A DNA stretch of 64,000 bases from SW4 sp042466115. GTDB taxonomy: Bacteria > Pseudomonadota > Alphaproteobacteria > Rhodobacterales > Rhodobacteraceae. Positions 34,598 to 43,436 of the stretch are shown piece after piece. The position numbers and the translations under genes are program-made. The stretch's first letter is position 1. Every line of letters begins with the position of its first letter. Location of the stretch: positions 434,001-498,000 of the forward strand of contig NZ_JAXHBQ010000001.1 of NCBI RefSeq assembly GCF_042466115.1, in the 5' to 3' direction. The notes below the pieces were generated by a model. It searched no databases and was not told the DNA's origin. It was given only the letters and a program-made list of their open reading frames with translations.

Positions 34598-34627
34598 CAA
34601 AAAGGGCGCCCCAGCGGAGCGCCCTTT
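34598..34627 (-). terminator. Rho-independent terminator of rplM-rpsI
   Basis: On the minus strand, AAAGGGCGC-N9-GCGCCCTTT then TTTT; a 9-bp stem placed 21 bp after the rpsI stop codon. The A/T ends also allow weak function for the opposing tetR transcript. Confidence 0.85.
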
Positions 34628-34648
34628 CCGAAAACCATGTCGCCAAAC

Positions 34649-35140
34649 TTAACGCTTGGAGAACTGGAAGCTCTTGCGGGCTTTGGCCTTGCCGTATTTC
34701 TTACGTTCCACAACGCGGCTGTCGCGTGTCAGGAAGCCAGCGGCCTTCAGTGCGCCACGCAAGCTTGGATCATAAAGCTGCAACGCTTTGGAGATACCGT
34801 GCTTAACCGCACCGGCCTGACCGGACAGACCGCCGCCTTTGACGGTGGCTTGGACGTCGAACTGGTCAGCGACACCGGCTACCGAGAACGGCTGGCGCAG
34901 GATCATTTGCAGCACGGGGCGTGCAAAATAGACCTTCATTTCGCGACCATTGACAGTCACCTTGCCGGAACCGGGCTTGATCCAGACGCGGGCGACCGCA
35001 TCCTTGCGCTTGCCGGTGGCATAGGCACGGCCCAGATCGTCGCGAACGGGTTCGCGGGTGATGGTTTCAACGACAGGAGCCGCCTCAACAGTTTCAGCCA
35101 CGGCGCCCAGCTCTTCGAGGGAGTTCACTTGATCGGCCAT
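34649..35140 (-). CDS. rpsI: 30S ribosomal protein S9
   Basis: 163-residue small-subunit protein. The core runs from about residue 38 (GRAYATGKRKDAVARVWI) to the C-terminal RKKYGKAKARKSFQFSKR, whose basic end reaches the P-site tRNA. Residues 1-37 are an acidic extension (SLEELGAVAETVEAAPVVET) absent from E. coli S9 but usual in alphaproteobacteria. Its ATG overlaps the rplM stop by one base (TAATG). Confidence 0.97.
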   Translation of the reverse strand: MADQVNSLEELGAVAETVEAAPVVETITREPVRDDLGRAYATGKRKDAVARVWIKPGSGKVTVNGREMKVYFARPVLQMILRQPFSVAGVADQFDVQATVKGGGLSGQAGAVKHGISKALQLYDPSLRGALKAAGFLTRDSRVVERKKYGKAKARKSFQFSKR

Positions 35141-35601
35141 TATGCAGTCCTCGTGTTCTTTTTGTTCATGGATTTCACGTCCAGAACTTCGGGCTTTTGG
35201 GCTTCCATGCCGTGCTCGCTACCTGCAAAGACGCGCAGGTGTGTCATCTGCTGACGCGACAGGCGGTTGCCGGGCAACATGCGCTTGACGGCCTGCATCA
35301 CCACACGCTCGGGGTGTGCACCTTCAAGGATTTCGCCGGTTGTTTTCGACTTGATCCCGCCGGGGTGGCCGGTGTGCCAGTAGTTCGGCTTGTCACGCTT
35401 GTTGCCGGTCAGCTGCACCTTGTCGGCGTTGATGACGATAACGTTGTCGCCCATATCCATGTGCGGTGTGAAAGACGGCTTGTGCTTGCCGCGCAGGCGG
35501 GTCGCAATCACAACGGCAAGACGGCCCAGAACAACGCCTTCGGCGTCGATCAGGATCCATTTCTTGTCGATGTCTGCCGGAGTAGCAGAGAAGGTTTTCA
35601 T
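35140..35601 (-). CDS. rplM: 50S ribosomal protein L13
   Basis: 153-residue large-subunit assembly protein. Signatures KWILIDAEGVVLGRLA near the start, GDNVIVINADKVQLTGNK and HPERVVMQAVKRMLPGNRLSR are standard for L13. The ATG at 35601 is preferred over 22 additional upstream codons (from 35667) that overlap the probable promoter. It is first in the rplM-rpsI operon. Confidence 0.97.
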   Translation of the reverse strand: MKTFSATPADIDKKWILIDAEGVVLGRLAVVIATRLRGKHKPSFTPHMDMGDNVIVINADKVQLTGNKRDKPNYWHTGHPGGIKSKTTGEILEGAHPERVVMQAVKRMLPGNRLSRQQMTHLRVFAGSEHGMEAQKPEVLDVKSMNKKNTRTA

Positions 35602-35641
35602 CGGTATGCCCTTAAAGCTTGGGAGAATAAGATTGGGGTGT

Positions 35642-35667
35642 TCTATAGGGTTCGCGCGCGCAGTCAA
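35642..35667 (-). promoter_or_regulatory. Probable promoter of rplM-rpsI
   Basis: On the minus strand TTGACT (35667-35662) is followed by TATAGA (35647-35642). The 14-bp spacer is short; using AGAACA as -10 gives 17 bp. It lies about 40-65 bp before the rplM ATG in an otherwise non-coding stretch. Confidence 0.4.
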
Positions 35668-35746
35668 GTGGCGTGTGCCGCTAAAAACCGTTACAAAACA
35701 GCGGGTTAAAAATGCGGTATTATTTTACCCCATTATTATCGCCTGA

Positions 35747-36703
35747 TTATTCCGGTTGGCAAATCTCACCGCGCATAATCGCGCGCACTGTGCGCAGAAT
35801 CAGGCCCGCAACTGTGATGACCAGGACACCGCAAACCACCGCCCCGATCCATTGATGCGCCGCAACACCCGTCAACGCGCCATAGCGCGCCGCGGCAATC
35901 GACAGGGCGGCCAGCGGAAATGACAGCGCCCAGAACGACAGCGCAAAGGGCAAGCGCAGAATTTTCGGCACTTGCACGACCATCAGCGCGGCAAAGAGAT
36001 AACCAAGGTTCATCAGGATACGCGCAAATGGATCAACCTGCCCGACCAGCGCGATATAACCGACAAAGCCCACGGCGGGTGGCGCGATCAGGATCATCAT
36101 CGTGGGAAATAGACGCGCCGGAATCGGATCGTGAAACATCAGCCGGTTCATCACCAGCGTCAGCAGCACCACCCAGAACATGATGCCGGTGGAAAAGAAC
36201 AACCACGACAGTTCGGGAAAGCCCAAAGACACCCCCGCGATCGGCACGATCACATTGCCAACCGCGGGAATGAACCACGCCGGTGTCAGGTGCCCCACTT
36301 GGAATGACCGATGGCTGATCCAGTTCGACACCACCGCCAGCGTCAGCCCGCCTTGCAGCGCCGCGCCCGCAATCCAGAACGCGGTTGCCAGCATGGTGCT
36401 GCCTTCGCGCAAGGCCACCGCCAGCAACAACAGCGAAATCGACACGGTCGGAAAGAACGCCAGCTTGACCGGATGGTTCCATTCGCCGTGCACGGCGGCG
36501 GGGTGACGCATCCACTTCACCACGTAAAACACTGCAATCACGGCAAAAACGGCCATCGCAAGGATCAGCGCAAAAGGCGCGACAGTTCCTGCCAGCGGCA
36601 CCATCGGCGCAGTCGCATGCAGCGCCAGTGCCAGCCCCAAAAGGCCCATCACCACGGCAAAGAACGTGATCGGGAAATGCGCAAGGCGTTGGGATTCGGA
36701 CAT
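35747..36703 (-). CDS. SLAC1/TehA-family anion channel-like protein
   Basis: 318-residue polytopic protein with ten hydrophobic spans, of the TehA/SLAC1 (tellurite-resistance/dicarboxylate transporter) family. The opening FPITFFAVVMGLLGLALAL and the pore-region pattern HLTPAWFIPAVGNVIVPIAG and SWLFFSTGIMFWVVLL are family-typical. Plant SLAC1 and bacterial TehA form anion channels; the ion carried here is unknown. GGAGG precedes the ATG at 36703. It lies alone between rplM and the thioesterase gene, 40 bp after the latter's end. Confidence 0.85.
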   Translation of the reverse strand: MSESQRLAHFPITFFAVVMGLLGLALALHATAPMVPLAGTVAPFALILAMAVFAVIAVFYVVKWMRHPAAVHGEWNHPVKLAFFPTVSISLLLLAVALREGSTMLATAFWIAGAALQGGLTLAVVSNWISHRSFQVGHLTPAWFIPAVGNVIVPIAGVSLGFPELSWLFFSTGIMFWVVLLTLVMNRLMFHDPIPARLFPTMMILIAPPAVGFVGYIALVGQVDPFARILMNLGYLFAALMVVQVPKILRLPFALSFWALSFPLAALSIAAARYGALTGVAAHQWIGAVVCGVLVITVAGLILRTVRAIMRGEICQPE

Positions 36704-36743
36704 GGCGGCCTCCTGAGTCTTTAATACATCAGGGTAATGGCAT

Positions 36744-37163
36744 CTATTGTGGCGGAATGGAATAGGTCAAAGCGGCGCGGGCCACAGGCGCTGCCTGTCC
36801 TTCGCCAAAGATCAGCGCATCCCCCACGGCCAGGACGCGCCCCAGCTTGAGCACCCTTGCGGTGCACAGCAGATCAACACCCGCCGCTGGTTTGCGCATG
36901 AAATCAATGTTGCCGTTGGTGGTGACGGTCAGCGCCGCCGGACCGATCATCGCCAGAATCGCAAGATACGTGGCCACATCCGCAAGCCCGAACATTGTCG
37001 GGCCTGATATTGTGCCGCCCGGGCGCAGGTGTTGCTCGGCGGCAATCAGGCGCAGGGTCAAGGTCATCTCGCCCACGTCCTCGACGGCGAACTGGCTGGC
37101 GACCTGCGGGAATTCCTGCACCAGAAAGGCGTCAAGCGCCGCTTTGTCCATCTTTGATGCCAT
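36744..37163 (-). CDS. PaaI-family acyl-CoA thioesterase
   Basis: 139-residue hot-dog fold protein. The motif GGTISGPTMFGLADVATYLAIL (about 50-70) contains the helix and acidic residue used by PaaI/YdiI-type thioesterases, followed by NIDFMRKPAAG and GDALIFGEG. It should cleave an acyl-CoA or aryl-CoA; the substrate is unknown. AGAGGGAAG precedes the ATG at 37163. It is divergent from a crotonase-family gene (68-bp gap), suggesting a joint acyl-CoA function. Confidence 0.85.
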   Translation of the reverse strand: MASKMDKAALDAFLVQEFPQVASQFAVEDVGEMTLTLRLIAAEQHLRPGGTISGPTMFGLADVATYLAILAMIGPAALTVTTNGNIDFMRKPAAGVDLLCTARVLKLGRVLAVGDALIFGEGQAAPVARAALTYSIPPQ

Positions 37164-37231
37164 GTCTTCCCTCTGCCCTGTTGCGCGCCTAGACTTGCCC
37201 GCAAACGCCCGCAATCACAAGGAGCCGCGCA

Positions 37232-38014
37232 ATGCTGGACAGAACCGATACCAACGGCGTGGCGCATCTGCGGATGAACGCGCCTGACCGGCTGAATGCG
37301 CTGAGTGACGCCATGCTGGCCGCACTCCATGGCGCGCTGGATGACATCGCCGATGACACTGCCGTGCGCGCGGTGATCCTGTCGGGCGCAGGCAAGGCGT
37401 TTTGCGCAGGCCACGATCTGAAGGAAATGCAGGCCGGGCGCGCAGCAGATGACGGCGGGGCGGCCTATTTTGCCGATCTGTTCGACCGATGTGCCGCCCT
37501 GATGCTGCGTATCCAGTCGATCCCCCAGCCCGTCATTGCCATGCCCCACGGCATCGCCACTGCGGCGGGTTGTCAACTGGTTGCCACCTGCGACATGGCG
37601 GTGGCGGCGCAAGGGACACGCTTTGGCGTCAATGGCGTCAATATCGGGCTGTTCTGTTCCACGCCCATGGTTGCGCTCACCCGCAATATCGGGCGCAAGG
37701 CTGCGTTTGAAATGCTGACCACGGGGCGGTTCATCGACACCGACGAAGCGCTGCACCTTGGGTTGATCAACCGCGCCGTGCCACACGACGACCTTGCCGC
37801 AACCACACAAGGTCTGGCCGAAACAGTTGCCGGCAAACTGGCCAAGGCCGTGCGGATCGGCAAACAGGCGTTTTATGCGCAGGCGCAGATGGACACGGCG
37901 GATGCCTATGCTTATGCGGCACAAGTGATGGTCACGAACATGATGGAACGTGACACCGACGAGGGGATCACCGCCTTCCTTGAAAAGCGCGCACCCGATT
38001 GGCCGAACGGGTAA
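37232..38014 (+). CDS. Enoyl-CoA hydratase/isomerase-family protein (ECHDC3-like)
   Basis: 260-residue crotonase-fold protein. Oxyanion-hole segments AGKAFCAGHDLKEM (about 55-68) and PHGIATAAGCQLVATCDMA (about 107-125) are present. At the place where enoyl-CoA hydratases have catalytic Glu residues (PE..LG..PG.GGT), it reads VNIGLFCSTPMVALTRNIG, a pattern I associate with ECHDC3-type members that may not be true hydratases. AAGGAG precedes the ATG. It is divergent from the PaaI thioesterase and convergent with the MFS gene (18-bp gap). Confidence 0.85.
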   Translation: MLDRTDTNGVAHLRMNAPDRLNALSDAMLAALHGALDDIADDTAVRAVILSGAGKAFCAGHDLKEMQAGRAADDGGAAYFADLFDRCAALMLRIQSIPQPVIAMPHGIATAAGCQLVATCDMAVAAQGTRFGVNGVNIGLFCSTPMVALTRNIGRKAAFEMLTTGRFIDTDEALHLGLINRAVPHDDLAATTQGLAETVAGKLAKAVRIGKQAFYAQAQMDTADAYAYAAQVMVTNMMERDTDEGITAFLEKRAPDWPNG

Positions 38015-38032
38015 CGTGGGTTTCAACCCACC

Positions 38033-39223
38033 TTACCCGACAATCCGCAAACCCCGCACCAAAAGGAATGCAGCCCCCGACAGGAACAGGCTGAACGCGA
38101 ACACGCCCATGATCCCCGGACCTGCCAGCAAGACCGCGCCCAGGATCGGCGCAGCCGCCCCCGCCAGCAGCGGCCCGATCTGGATGAACCCGGCAATCGC
38201 GCCATACCCCGCCTGCCCCAACACCGCCTGAATGACCACAGGGCGCAGGATCGTCATCGACCCGATTGCGCCACCGTGCATGATCCCGAAGACCACCGCC
38301 AGCCACGGGGCCACGCCCGCGAAAATCAACAGGCCGGTGGCCAGGAACAACCCTGCCAGCGCAATCAGCATGGCGCGCCCTGTGGACAGCGACTTTTCTA
38401 TCGTCAACAACAACAGCCGCCCTGCCACCTGCGCCGGACCAATCAGCGCGGCAATCCCCACCGCAAACCCGTGGCTGTGCCCCTGTTCCACCAGAATGGG
38501 CACCATGAATTGCACCAGCAACCAGTGATCCAGCGCAATCGCCGCCAATGCAGCCCCCAGCGCCCAGAATGCCGGACGGCGCAGGGCGGTTGCCGTGGCG
38601 GCCATGTCAGCGGCAGCACTTTCAACCGTTGGCACAGGTGCATCACGGCGCAGCCGGAACACCGCCCAGCCCTGCACGGGCATCAAGATAAACAGCATCA
38701 CGAGGGCCGCCACCGTCACTGCCCCGCGCCAGCCAAAGGCGTCTGACAGCAATGCCCCCGCCGGAAAGGCCAGCGTGCCGGCAAAGCCGGCAATCAGGGT
38801 GATGCGCACGATTGCCGCACGGGCAGAAGGCCCCAACCGACGCACCAGAAAGGCGAATGACACCTCGTAAAGGCAGGCCGCCTGCGCCACGCCAATCATT
38901 GCCCAGGCGGCCAGATACTGTGCCTGCGTTTCAATCCGTCCCAGCGTGAAAAGCGCCAGCGCGCCAAAGGCAGCGCCCCCTGTCAACAACCATGCACCAA
39001 CCCCGCGATCAACCAATCGGCCCATCACCGGGGCCAGCACCGCAGCAATCAGAATGGCAACGGTCGGGCCAAGGGCCAGCGCGGATTTGCTCCACCCCAG
39101 ATCGGCCTGCCACGCAATGATCAGCGCGCCAAAGACATAGTAAAGACAGGCATAACCAAGGGTCTGCCCCAGGGCGAGACCCCAAACAGCCCCGCTGCGC
39201 GCCAGACGGTCAGGCGCGATCAC
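38033..39223 (-). CDS. MFS transporter
   Basis: 396-residue major-facilitator protein with twelve hydrophobic segments. The start region GLALGQTLGYACLYYVFGALIIAWQADLGWSKSALALG resembles MFS members of the monocarboxylate/oxalate-antiporter-like group; the loop MGRLVDRGVGAWL lies between helices 2 and 3. Substrate unknown. The start is GTG at 39223, within the stop of the M32 peptidase gene (GTGA overlap), so the transporter is last in a ctaA-M32-MFS unit; peptide or amino-acid export is only a guess. Confidence 0.85.
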   Translation of the reverse strand: MIAPDRLARSGAVWGLALGQTLGYACLYYVFGALIIAWQADLGWSKSALALGPTVAILIAAVLAPVMGRLVDRGVGAWLLTGGAAFGALALFTLGRIETQAQYLAAWAMIGVAQAACLYEVSFAFLVRRLGPSARAAIVRITLIAGFAGTLAFPAGALLSDAFGWRGAVTVAALVMLFILMPVQGWAVFRLRRDAPVPTVESAAADMAATATALRRPAFWALGAALAAIALDHWLLVQFMVPILVEQGHSHGFAVGIAALIGPAQVAGRLLLLTIEKSLSTGRAMLIALAGLFLATGLLIFAGVAPWLAVVFGIMHGGAIGSMTILRPVVIQAVLGQAGYGAIAGFIQIGPLLAGAAAPILGAVLLAGPGIMGVFAFSLFLSGAAFLLVRGLRIVG

Positions 39224-40689
39224 AGCCCGTAGATCGCGCCGAATTTCCCTTCCAGATAGGACAGCAATGGCCCCTCGCTGGGGGCGGCCCCGCTGGCCAT
39301 CTCGATCACCGTGCGGGGTTCATGCAGGCCGCCGTGGCGCTGCACGTTCTGGCGCAGCCAGCCCGTGGCGCGCGCCGTATCCCCTTGGGCCAGTTGATCA
39401 TCCAGATCAGGCACAGCCGCGCGTAACGCATCATGCAGACAGCCCGCATAGACGTTGCCCAGCGTGTAGGTCGGGAAATAGCCAAACAGCCCGACCGACC
39501 AATGCACATCCTGCAAGACCCCGTTGCTGGGCTTGTCCACGGCAAAGCCGAAATCGGCGGCAAAGCGGTCGTTCCACGCCGCCTCAAGATCATCAACCTC
39601 AAGGTCACGGCTAACCAGCGCGCGTTCAAGATCATAGCGCAGCAGCACATGCAGATTATACTGCACCTCGTCGGCTTCGGTGCGGATATATCCGTTGGTG
39701 ACACGGTTCACGACGGCATAAAACGCATCTTCATCGGCAATCCCGAAATCGCCAAAGGCATCGCGCATCTGCCCGTAAAGCCAGCCTGTGAACGCGCGGC
39801 TGCGCCCCAACTGGTTTTCGTAAATCCGCGACTGGCTTTCATGCACACCCATCGACACCCCCGCCCCCAAAGGCGTCAGCAGGTAATCAGGGTCGATGTT
39901 TTGCTCGTATGCGCCATGGCCGACCTCGTGAATGGTCGAATAGATGCAATTGAACGGGTCGAGGGGATTGGTGCGCGTGGTAATGCGCACATCCGTCCCC
40001 GACCCGCTGGAAAACGGATGCACGGCCTTGTCCACGCGCCCCTTGGACATGTCGTAACCAAAGGTCTTGGCGATCATGCGCGACAGTTTCATCTGCGCGC
40101 CTTCGTCAAATTCGCCACTTACCCCCGCAGGCGCGGGCCGGTCGAGAATGGCGGCGCGCAACGCCACCAGACGCGGGCGCAGGGCATCGAACATAGCGGA
40201 CAGTTCGGCGGCCGTGGCACCCGGTTCGTAGTCATCCAGCATCGCATCATAGACATCGCCATCCGCGGCCAGCGCGGCGCCTTCCTCGCGTTTGAGCGCC
40301 AGCACCTCGCGCAGGGTCGGGGCGAAGGCGGCAAAGTCATCCGCAGCGCGGGCCTCGGCCCAGATGCCTTGGGCCGCACTGGTCACGCGGGCGATTTCGG
40401 CGGCCAGACGGGCGGGCACCTTGCTGGTGCGCTCGAACTGGCGGCGGATGTGGCGCAGATTGGCCACCTCGACCTCGCCGCTGGTTTCGGCCGCGGCCAG
40501 CCAGTCACCCACGCGCGGATCAGTGCGCCGCGCATGCAGCACGCTTTCGATCGCGGCCATTTCCTCGGCCCGTTGCGCGGCAGCGGCGCGGGGCATCATG
40601 GTTTCCTGATCCCAGCCAAGACGGCCCGCAATCTGCCCCAAGGCTTCGGTCTCGCGCTGGAATTCCATCAAGTCTTTGTAGGCGGTCAT
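39220..40689 (-). CDS. M32-family metallocarboxypeptidase
   Basis: 489-residue zinc carboxypeptidase of the Taq/thermostable type that removes C-terminal residues from peptides in the cytoplasm. The zinc site HEVGHGAYEQ (HExxH, about 253-257), the M32 signature HPFSSGSGTDVRITTR, HESQSRIYENQLGRS and the C-terminal GYFPTYTLGNVYA are all present. GAGGGGATAACC precedes the ATG at 40689 and overlaps the end of ctaA. Length is normal. It is coupled to the MFS gene downstream. Confidence 0.93.
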   Translation of the reverse strand: MTAYKDLMEFQRETEALGQIAGRLGWDQETMMPRAAAAQRAEEMAAIESVLHARRTDPRVGDWLAAAETSGEVEVANLRHIRRQFERTSKVPARLAAEIARVTSAAQGIWAEARAADDFAAFAPTLREVLALKREEGAALAADGDVYDAMLDDYEPGATAAELSAMFDALRPRLVALRAAILDRPAPAGVSGEFDEGAQMKLSRMIAKTFGYDMSKGRVDKAVHPFSSGSGTDVRITTRTNPLDPFNCIYSTIHEVGHGAYEQNIDPDYLLTPLGAGVSMGVHESQSRIYENQLGRSRAFTGWLYGQMRDAFGDFGIADEDAFYAVVNRVTNGYIRTEADEVQYNLHVLLRYDLERALVSRDLEVDDLEAAWNDRFAADFGFAVDKPSNGVLQDVHWSVGLFGYFPTYTLGNVYAGCLHDALRAAVPDLDDQLAQGDTARATGWLRQNVQRHGGLHEPRTVIEMASGAAPSEGPLLSYLEGKFGAIYGL

Positions 40690-40691
40690 GG

Positions 40692-41831
40692 TTATCCCCT
40701 CACGGATTGTGGCAACGGATAGCGCGCCAGATAACGGCCACGCATGATCAGCACCCACAGGGCCACGGCCCCGATCTGGTGCACGATCGCGATATGAACC
40801 GGCGCGGAATAAAGGACCGTGACGATCCCAAGAACCATCTGCAAGGACAACATCGCGAGCACGGCATTGAACGCGAAACGGGACGCGCCATTGGCCGATT
40901 TGCGCCCGCGCAGCCAGACGACGATGCCAAAGGCAAACAACAGATAGCCCGCCATCCGGTGGATGAACTGCACCAGCCCCGCATCCTCGAAAAAGGCGCG
41001 CAGCACAGTGGTGTTGGCAAAAGGATCAGGCGGCAAAAACCCGTCCCCCATCAAGGGCCATGTGGGGAAATTGCGCCCCGCATCAATGCCCGCAACCAGC
41101 GCGCCCAGCAGGATTTGCAAGAATGCAAAATGCATCAGCCCGGTGGACATGGAAAACAAACGCGCCTCGCCCGCACGGCGCGCCTGCATCAGATCGGCCT
41201 CGCGCCGGCCCAGCAACATGGCATACCATGCAAGGAAGCCTAGAATGACAAAGGCGAGCCCCAGATGGATCGCCAGCCGGTATGATGCAACATCCAGCAT
41301 GCCGGGGCGCAACCCGCTGGAAACCATCCACCAGCCCACAGCGCCCTGCAATCCGCCAAGCGCGCCGACAAAGACTAGTCGTCCTGTCCAGCCGGTCGGG
41401 ATTTGCCCCCGCGCCCAGAACCAAACGAACCCGATGGCCCAGACCAGACCGATAAAGCGGCCCAACTGGCGATGGCCCCATTCCCACCAATAGATCACCT
41501 TGAATTCGGCCAGCGACATTCCGGCGTTCTGTTCGGTATATTCGGGGATCAGCTTGTAGGCGGCAAATTCGGCCTCCCAATCGGTCGCGCTCAAGGGGGG
41601 CACCGACCCTGACAGGGGCTTCCATTCGGTGATCGACAAGCCACTGTCGGTCAGACGGGTCAGCCCGCCCACGGCGATCATCACAACAACCAGCGCAAAC
41701 AGCACCATCAGCCAGCGCCGGATCGCGCTGCGCGCACCCTGCCCGCCGCGATCAATACTGCCCTTGGCCACAGGCGCGACTTTCTCGCTGCTTGCGACCT
41801 CTTCAAAAATGCTGCGTGGTTTCTGCGCCAT
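40692..41831 (-). CDS. ctaA: Haem A synthase (COX15/CtaA type 2)
   Basis: 379-residue inner-membrane enzyme that oxidises the haem O methyl group to form haem A for cytochrome aa3 oxidase. Eight membrane spans; the family signature GGLTRLTDSGLSITEWKPLSG (about 55-75), FKVIYWWEWGHRQLGRFIG (haem-ligand His), VSSGL...RLAIHLGLAF and FIHRMAGYLLF with conserved His are visible. The N-terminus has a 35-residue cytoplasmic extension. No ctaB, ctaG or cox genes adjoin it. The M32 gene follows after 2 nt. Confidence 0.94.
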   Translation of the reverse strand: MAQKPRSIFEEVASSEKVAPVAKGSIDRGGQGARSAIRRWLMVLFALVVVMIAVGGLTRLTDSGLSITEWKPLSGSVPPLSATDWEAEFAAYKLIPEYTEQNAGMSLAEFKVIYWWEWGHRQLGRFIGLVWAIGFVWFWARGQIPTGWTGRLVFVGALGGLQGAVGWWMVSSGLRPGMLDVASYRLAIHLGLAFVILGFLAWYAMLLGRREADLMQARRAGEARLFSMSTGLMHFAFLQILLGALVAGIDAGRNFPTWPLMGDGFLPPDPFANTTVLRAFFEDAGLVQFIHRMAGYLLFAFGIVVWLRGRKSANGASRFAFNAVLAMLSLQMVLGIVTVLYSAPVHIAIVHQIGAVALWVLIMRGRYLARYPLPQSVRG

Positions 41832-41891
41832 CGGCCTCTCCGTCTTTGGGGCAAGCTATTGCGCACCCCTGACCAAGGCAAGCGCAACACC

Positions 41892-41918
41892 CTGCTTCTT
41901 TTGTTCAAAAATACCTCC
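41892..41918 (+). repeat. Dispersed intergenic repeat, copy 2
   Basis: 27 bp identical to 27976-28002 (CTGCTTCTTTTGTTC...ATACCTCC), here followed by CGCCGGAGG, which pairs with the preceding CCTCC region to give a small hairpin. It lies in the 116-bp gap between ctaA and trmJ (both minus), with the repeat sequence itself on the plus strand. Confidence 0.7.
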
Positions 41919-41947
41919 CGCCGGAGGCCCGACACCAGCCAAAGGCG

Positions 41948-42694
41948 CTAGTCGCGGTCCTTCCAGCGCACCATCTGCCGCATCACCCCGTGCAGCATCT
42001 GCACATCGGCGCGCGACAGCGGCATCCGGCTCCAGAGATTGCGCAGGTTCATCTTCATGCTATCGGCCTTGGTCTCGGGCCAGAAGAAACCCGCCTTTTC
42101 CAGCGTGTCCTCGTAATGATCGGCCAGCTTTTCGATCTCGACGTTTTCGGCCCAGGCCCCATCACGGGCCATGTCAACGCGCGATGCCACGACCTGCGCG
42201 CTGGCGCGGCGCCATTCATAGCCCGTCAGTAGCACGCATTGCGCCAGATTCAGGCTGGGGAAATCGGGGTTCACGGGGACCGAGATAATCGCGTTGGCCC
42301 GCGCGATGTCCTCGTTTTCCATACCCGCGCGTTCGGGGCCGAACAGCACCGCGATCTTGCCACCGGCGGCGATCTTGGCCGCGGCCTCCTGCATCGCCGC
42401 CTCTGGCGACAACACAGGTTTGGTCAGTCCGCGCGGCCGCGCCGTGGTGGCATAGACATAGGTGCAATCGGCCAGTGCTGCGGGCGTGTCGGCGCAGATC
42501 ACCGCCGCGTCCAGCAACCTGCCCGCACCGCTGGCCATGGCTGTTGCATTCGGGTTCGGCCAGCCGTCGCGCGGGGCGACAATGCGCATCCGGTCCAGCC
42601 CGAAATTCCACATGGCACGGGCCGCAGCACCGATGTTTTCCCCCATTTGCGGGCGGATCAGCACGAATGCGGGTTGGGGCGTATCGGTCGGCAT
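41948..42694 (-). CDS. trmJ: TrmJ-family RNA 2-prime-O-methyltransferase
   Basis: 248-residue SPOUT-class methyltransferase, which in E. coli methylates position 32 of certain tRNAs. The N-terminal motif IRPQMGENIGAAARAMWNFGL (about 13-33), the middle VLFGPERAGMENEDIARAN and PVNPDFPSLNLAQCVLLTGYEW (trefoil-knot SAM site) are characteristic, followed by a C-terminal helical extension. The ATG at 42694 replaces an improbable 21-codon extension. It is divergent from the ThiE-like gene. Confidence 0.92.
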   Translation of the reverse strand: MPTDTPQPAFVLIRPQMGENIGAAARAMWNFGLDRMRIVAPRDGWPNPNATAMASGAGRLLDAAVICADTPAALADCTYVYATTARPRGLTKPVLSPEAAMQEAAAKIAAGGKIAVLFGPERAGMENEDIARANAIISVPVNPDFPSLNLAQCVLLTGYEWRRASAQVVASRVDMARDGAWAENVEIEKLADHYEDTLEKAGFFWPETKADSMKMNLRNLWSRMPLSRADVQMLHGVMRQMVRWKDRD

Positions 42695-42809
42695 GGGGTG
42701 TCCTTGCTGGGGTCGGCGCGTGATACGCGCCCCGCCCCTGCAACGCAAGATAGCCAAACCCGTGTGCGCCCGTTAGAACGGCACAAATCAATGCAGCGGA
42801 ATCACGCGA

Positions 42810-43436
42810 ATGACCGACGAAACACCCGAATTGCCGCAGATCTATCTGATCACGCCCCCCGCGTTCGAACTGTCCACCTTTCCTGACCGGCTGGCCGCCT
42901 GTCTGGATTCGGTTGATGTGGCCTGCGTGCGCCTGTCACTGGCCAGCCGCGACGAAGACCGGATCGCCAAGGCGGCAGACGCCCTGCGCGCCCTGACCCA
43001 TGACCGCGACATCGCGCTGGTGATCGACAGCCACATCATGCTGGTGGAACGGCTTGGGCTGGACGGTGTGCACCTGACCGATCATGCCCGCTCTGTGCGG
43101 CAGGTCCGCAAGGATCTGGGCGAGGACGCGATCGTCGGCACCTATTGTGCCGCCTCGCGCCATGACGGCATGACCGCAGGCGAATTGGGTGCCGATTACG
43201 TCAGCTTTGGCCCCGTAGGGGACACGCCGCTGGGAGACGGCACCCGCGCCGGGCTTGAGCTGTTCGAATGGTGGTCGCAGATGATCGAGGTGCCCGTTGT
43301 CGCCGAAGGCGCGTTGGACACGGACCTGATCCGCGCGCTGGCCCCGCACACGGATTTCTTTGGCATTGGCGATGAAATCTGGCACGGTGACGATCCCGCT
43401 GCCGCCCTGCGCGCGTTCAGGGATGCAATGACCTGA
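42810..43436 (+). CDS. Thiamine-phosphate-synthase-like protein (ThiE/TenI family)
   Basis: 208-residue TIM-barrel protein. Family-like stretches are IYLITPPAFE at the start, ALVIDSHIMLVERLGLDGVHLTD (about 70-92), IVGTYCAASRHDGMTAGELGADYVSFGPV (about 110-138) and VVAEGALD. The pyrophosphate-handling residues of true ThiE (for example the QxDxxxxDGVHxGQ pattern) are only partly kept, so it may act on a different substrate or be a TenI-like protein. No other thiamine gene is near. Its 3-prime end overlaps the convergent olsA by 20 nt. Confidence 0.8.
   Translation: MTDETPELPQIYLITPPAFELSTFPDRLAACLDSVDVACVRLSLASRDEDRIAKAADALRALTHDRDIALVIDSHIMLVERLGLDGVHLTDHARSVRQVRKDLGEDAIVGTYCAASRHDGMTAGELGADYVSFGPVGDTPLGDGTRAGLELFEWWSQMIEVPVVAEGALDTDLIRALAPHTDFFGIGDEIWHGDDPAAALRAFRDAMT

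Noticed and set aside
39433..40722. 429-codon plus-strand frame opposite the M32 peptidase
   Set aside because: Antisense shadow; no start context and no motif.
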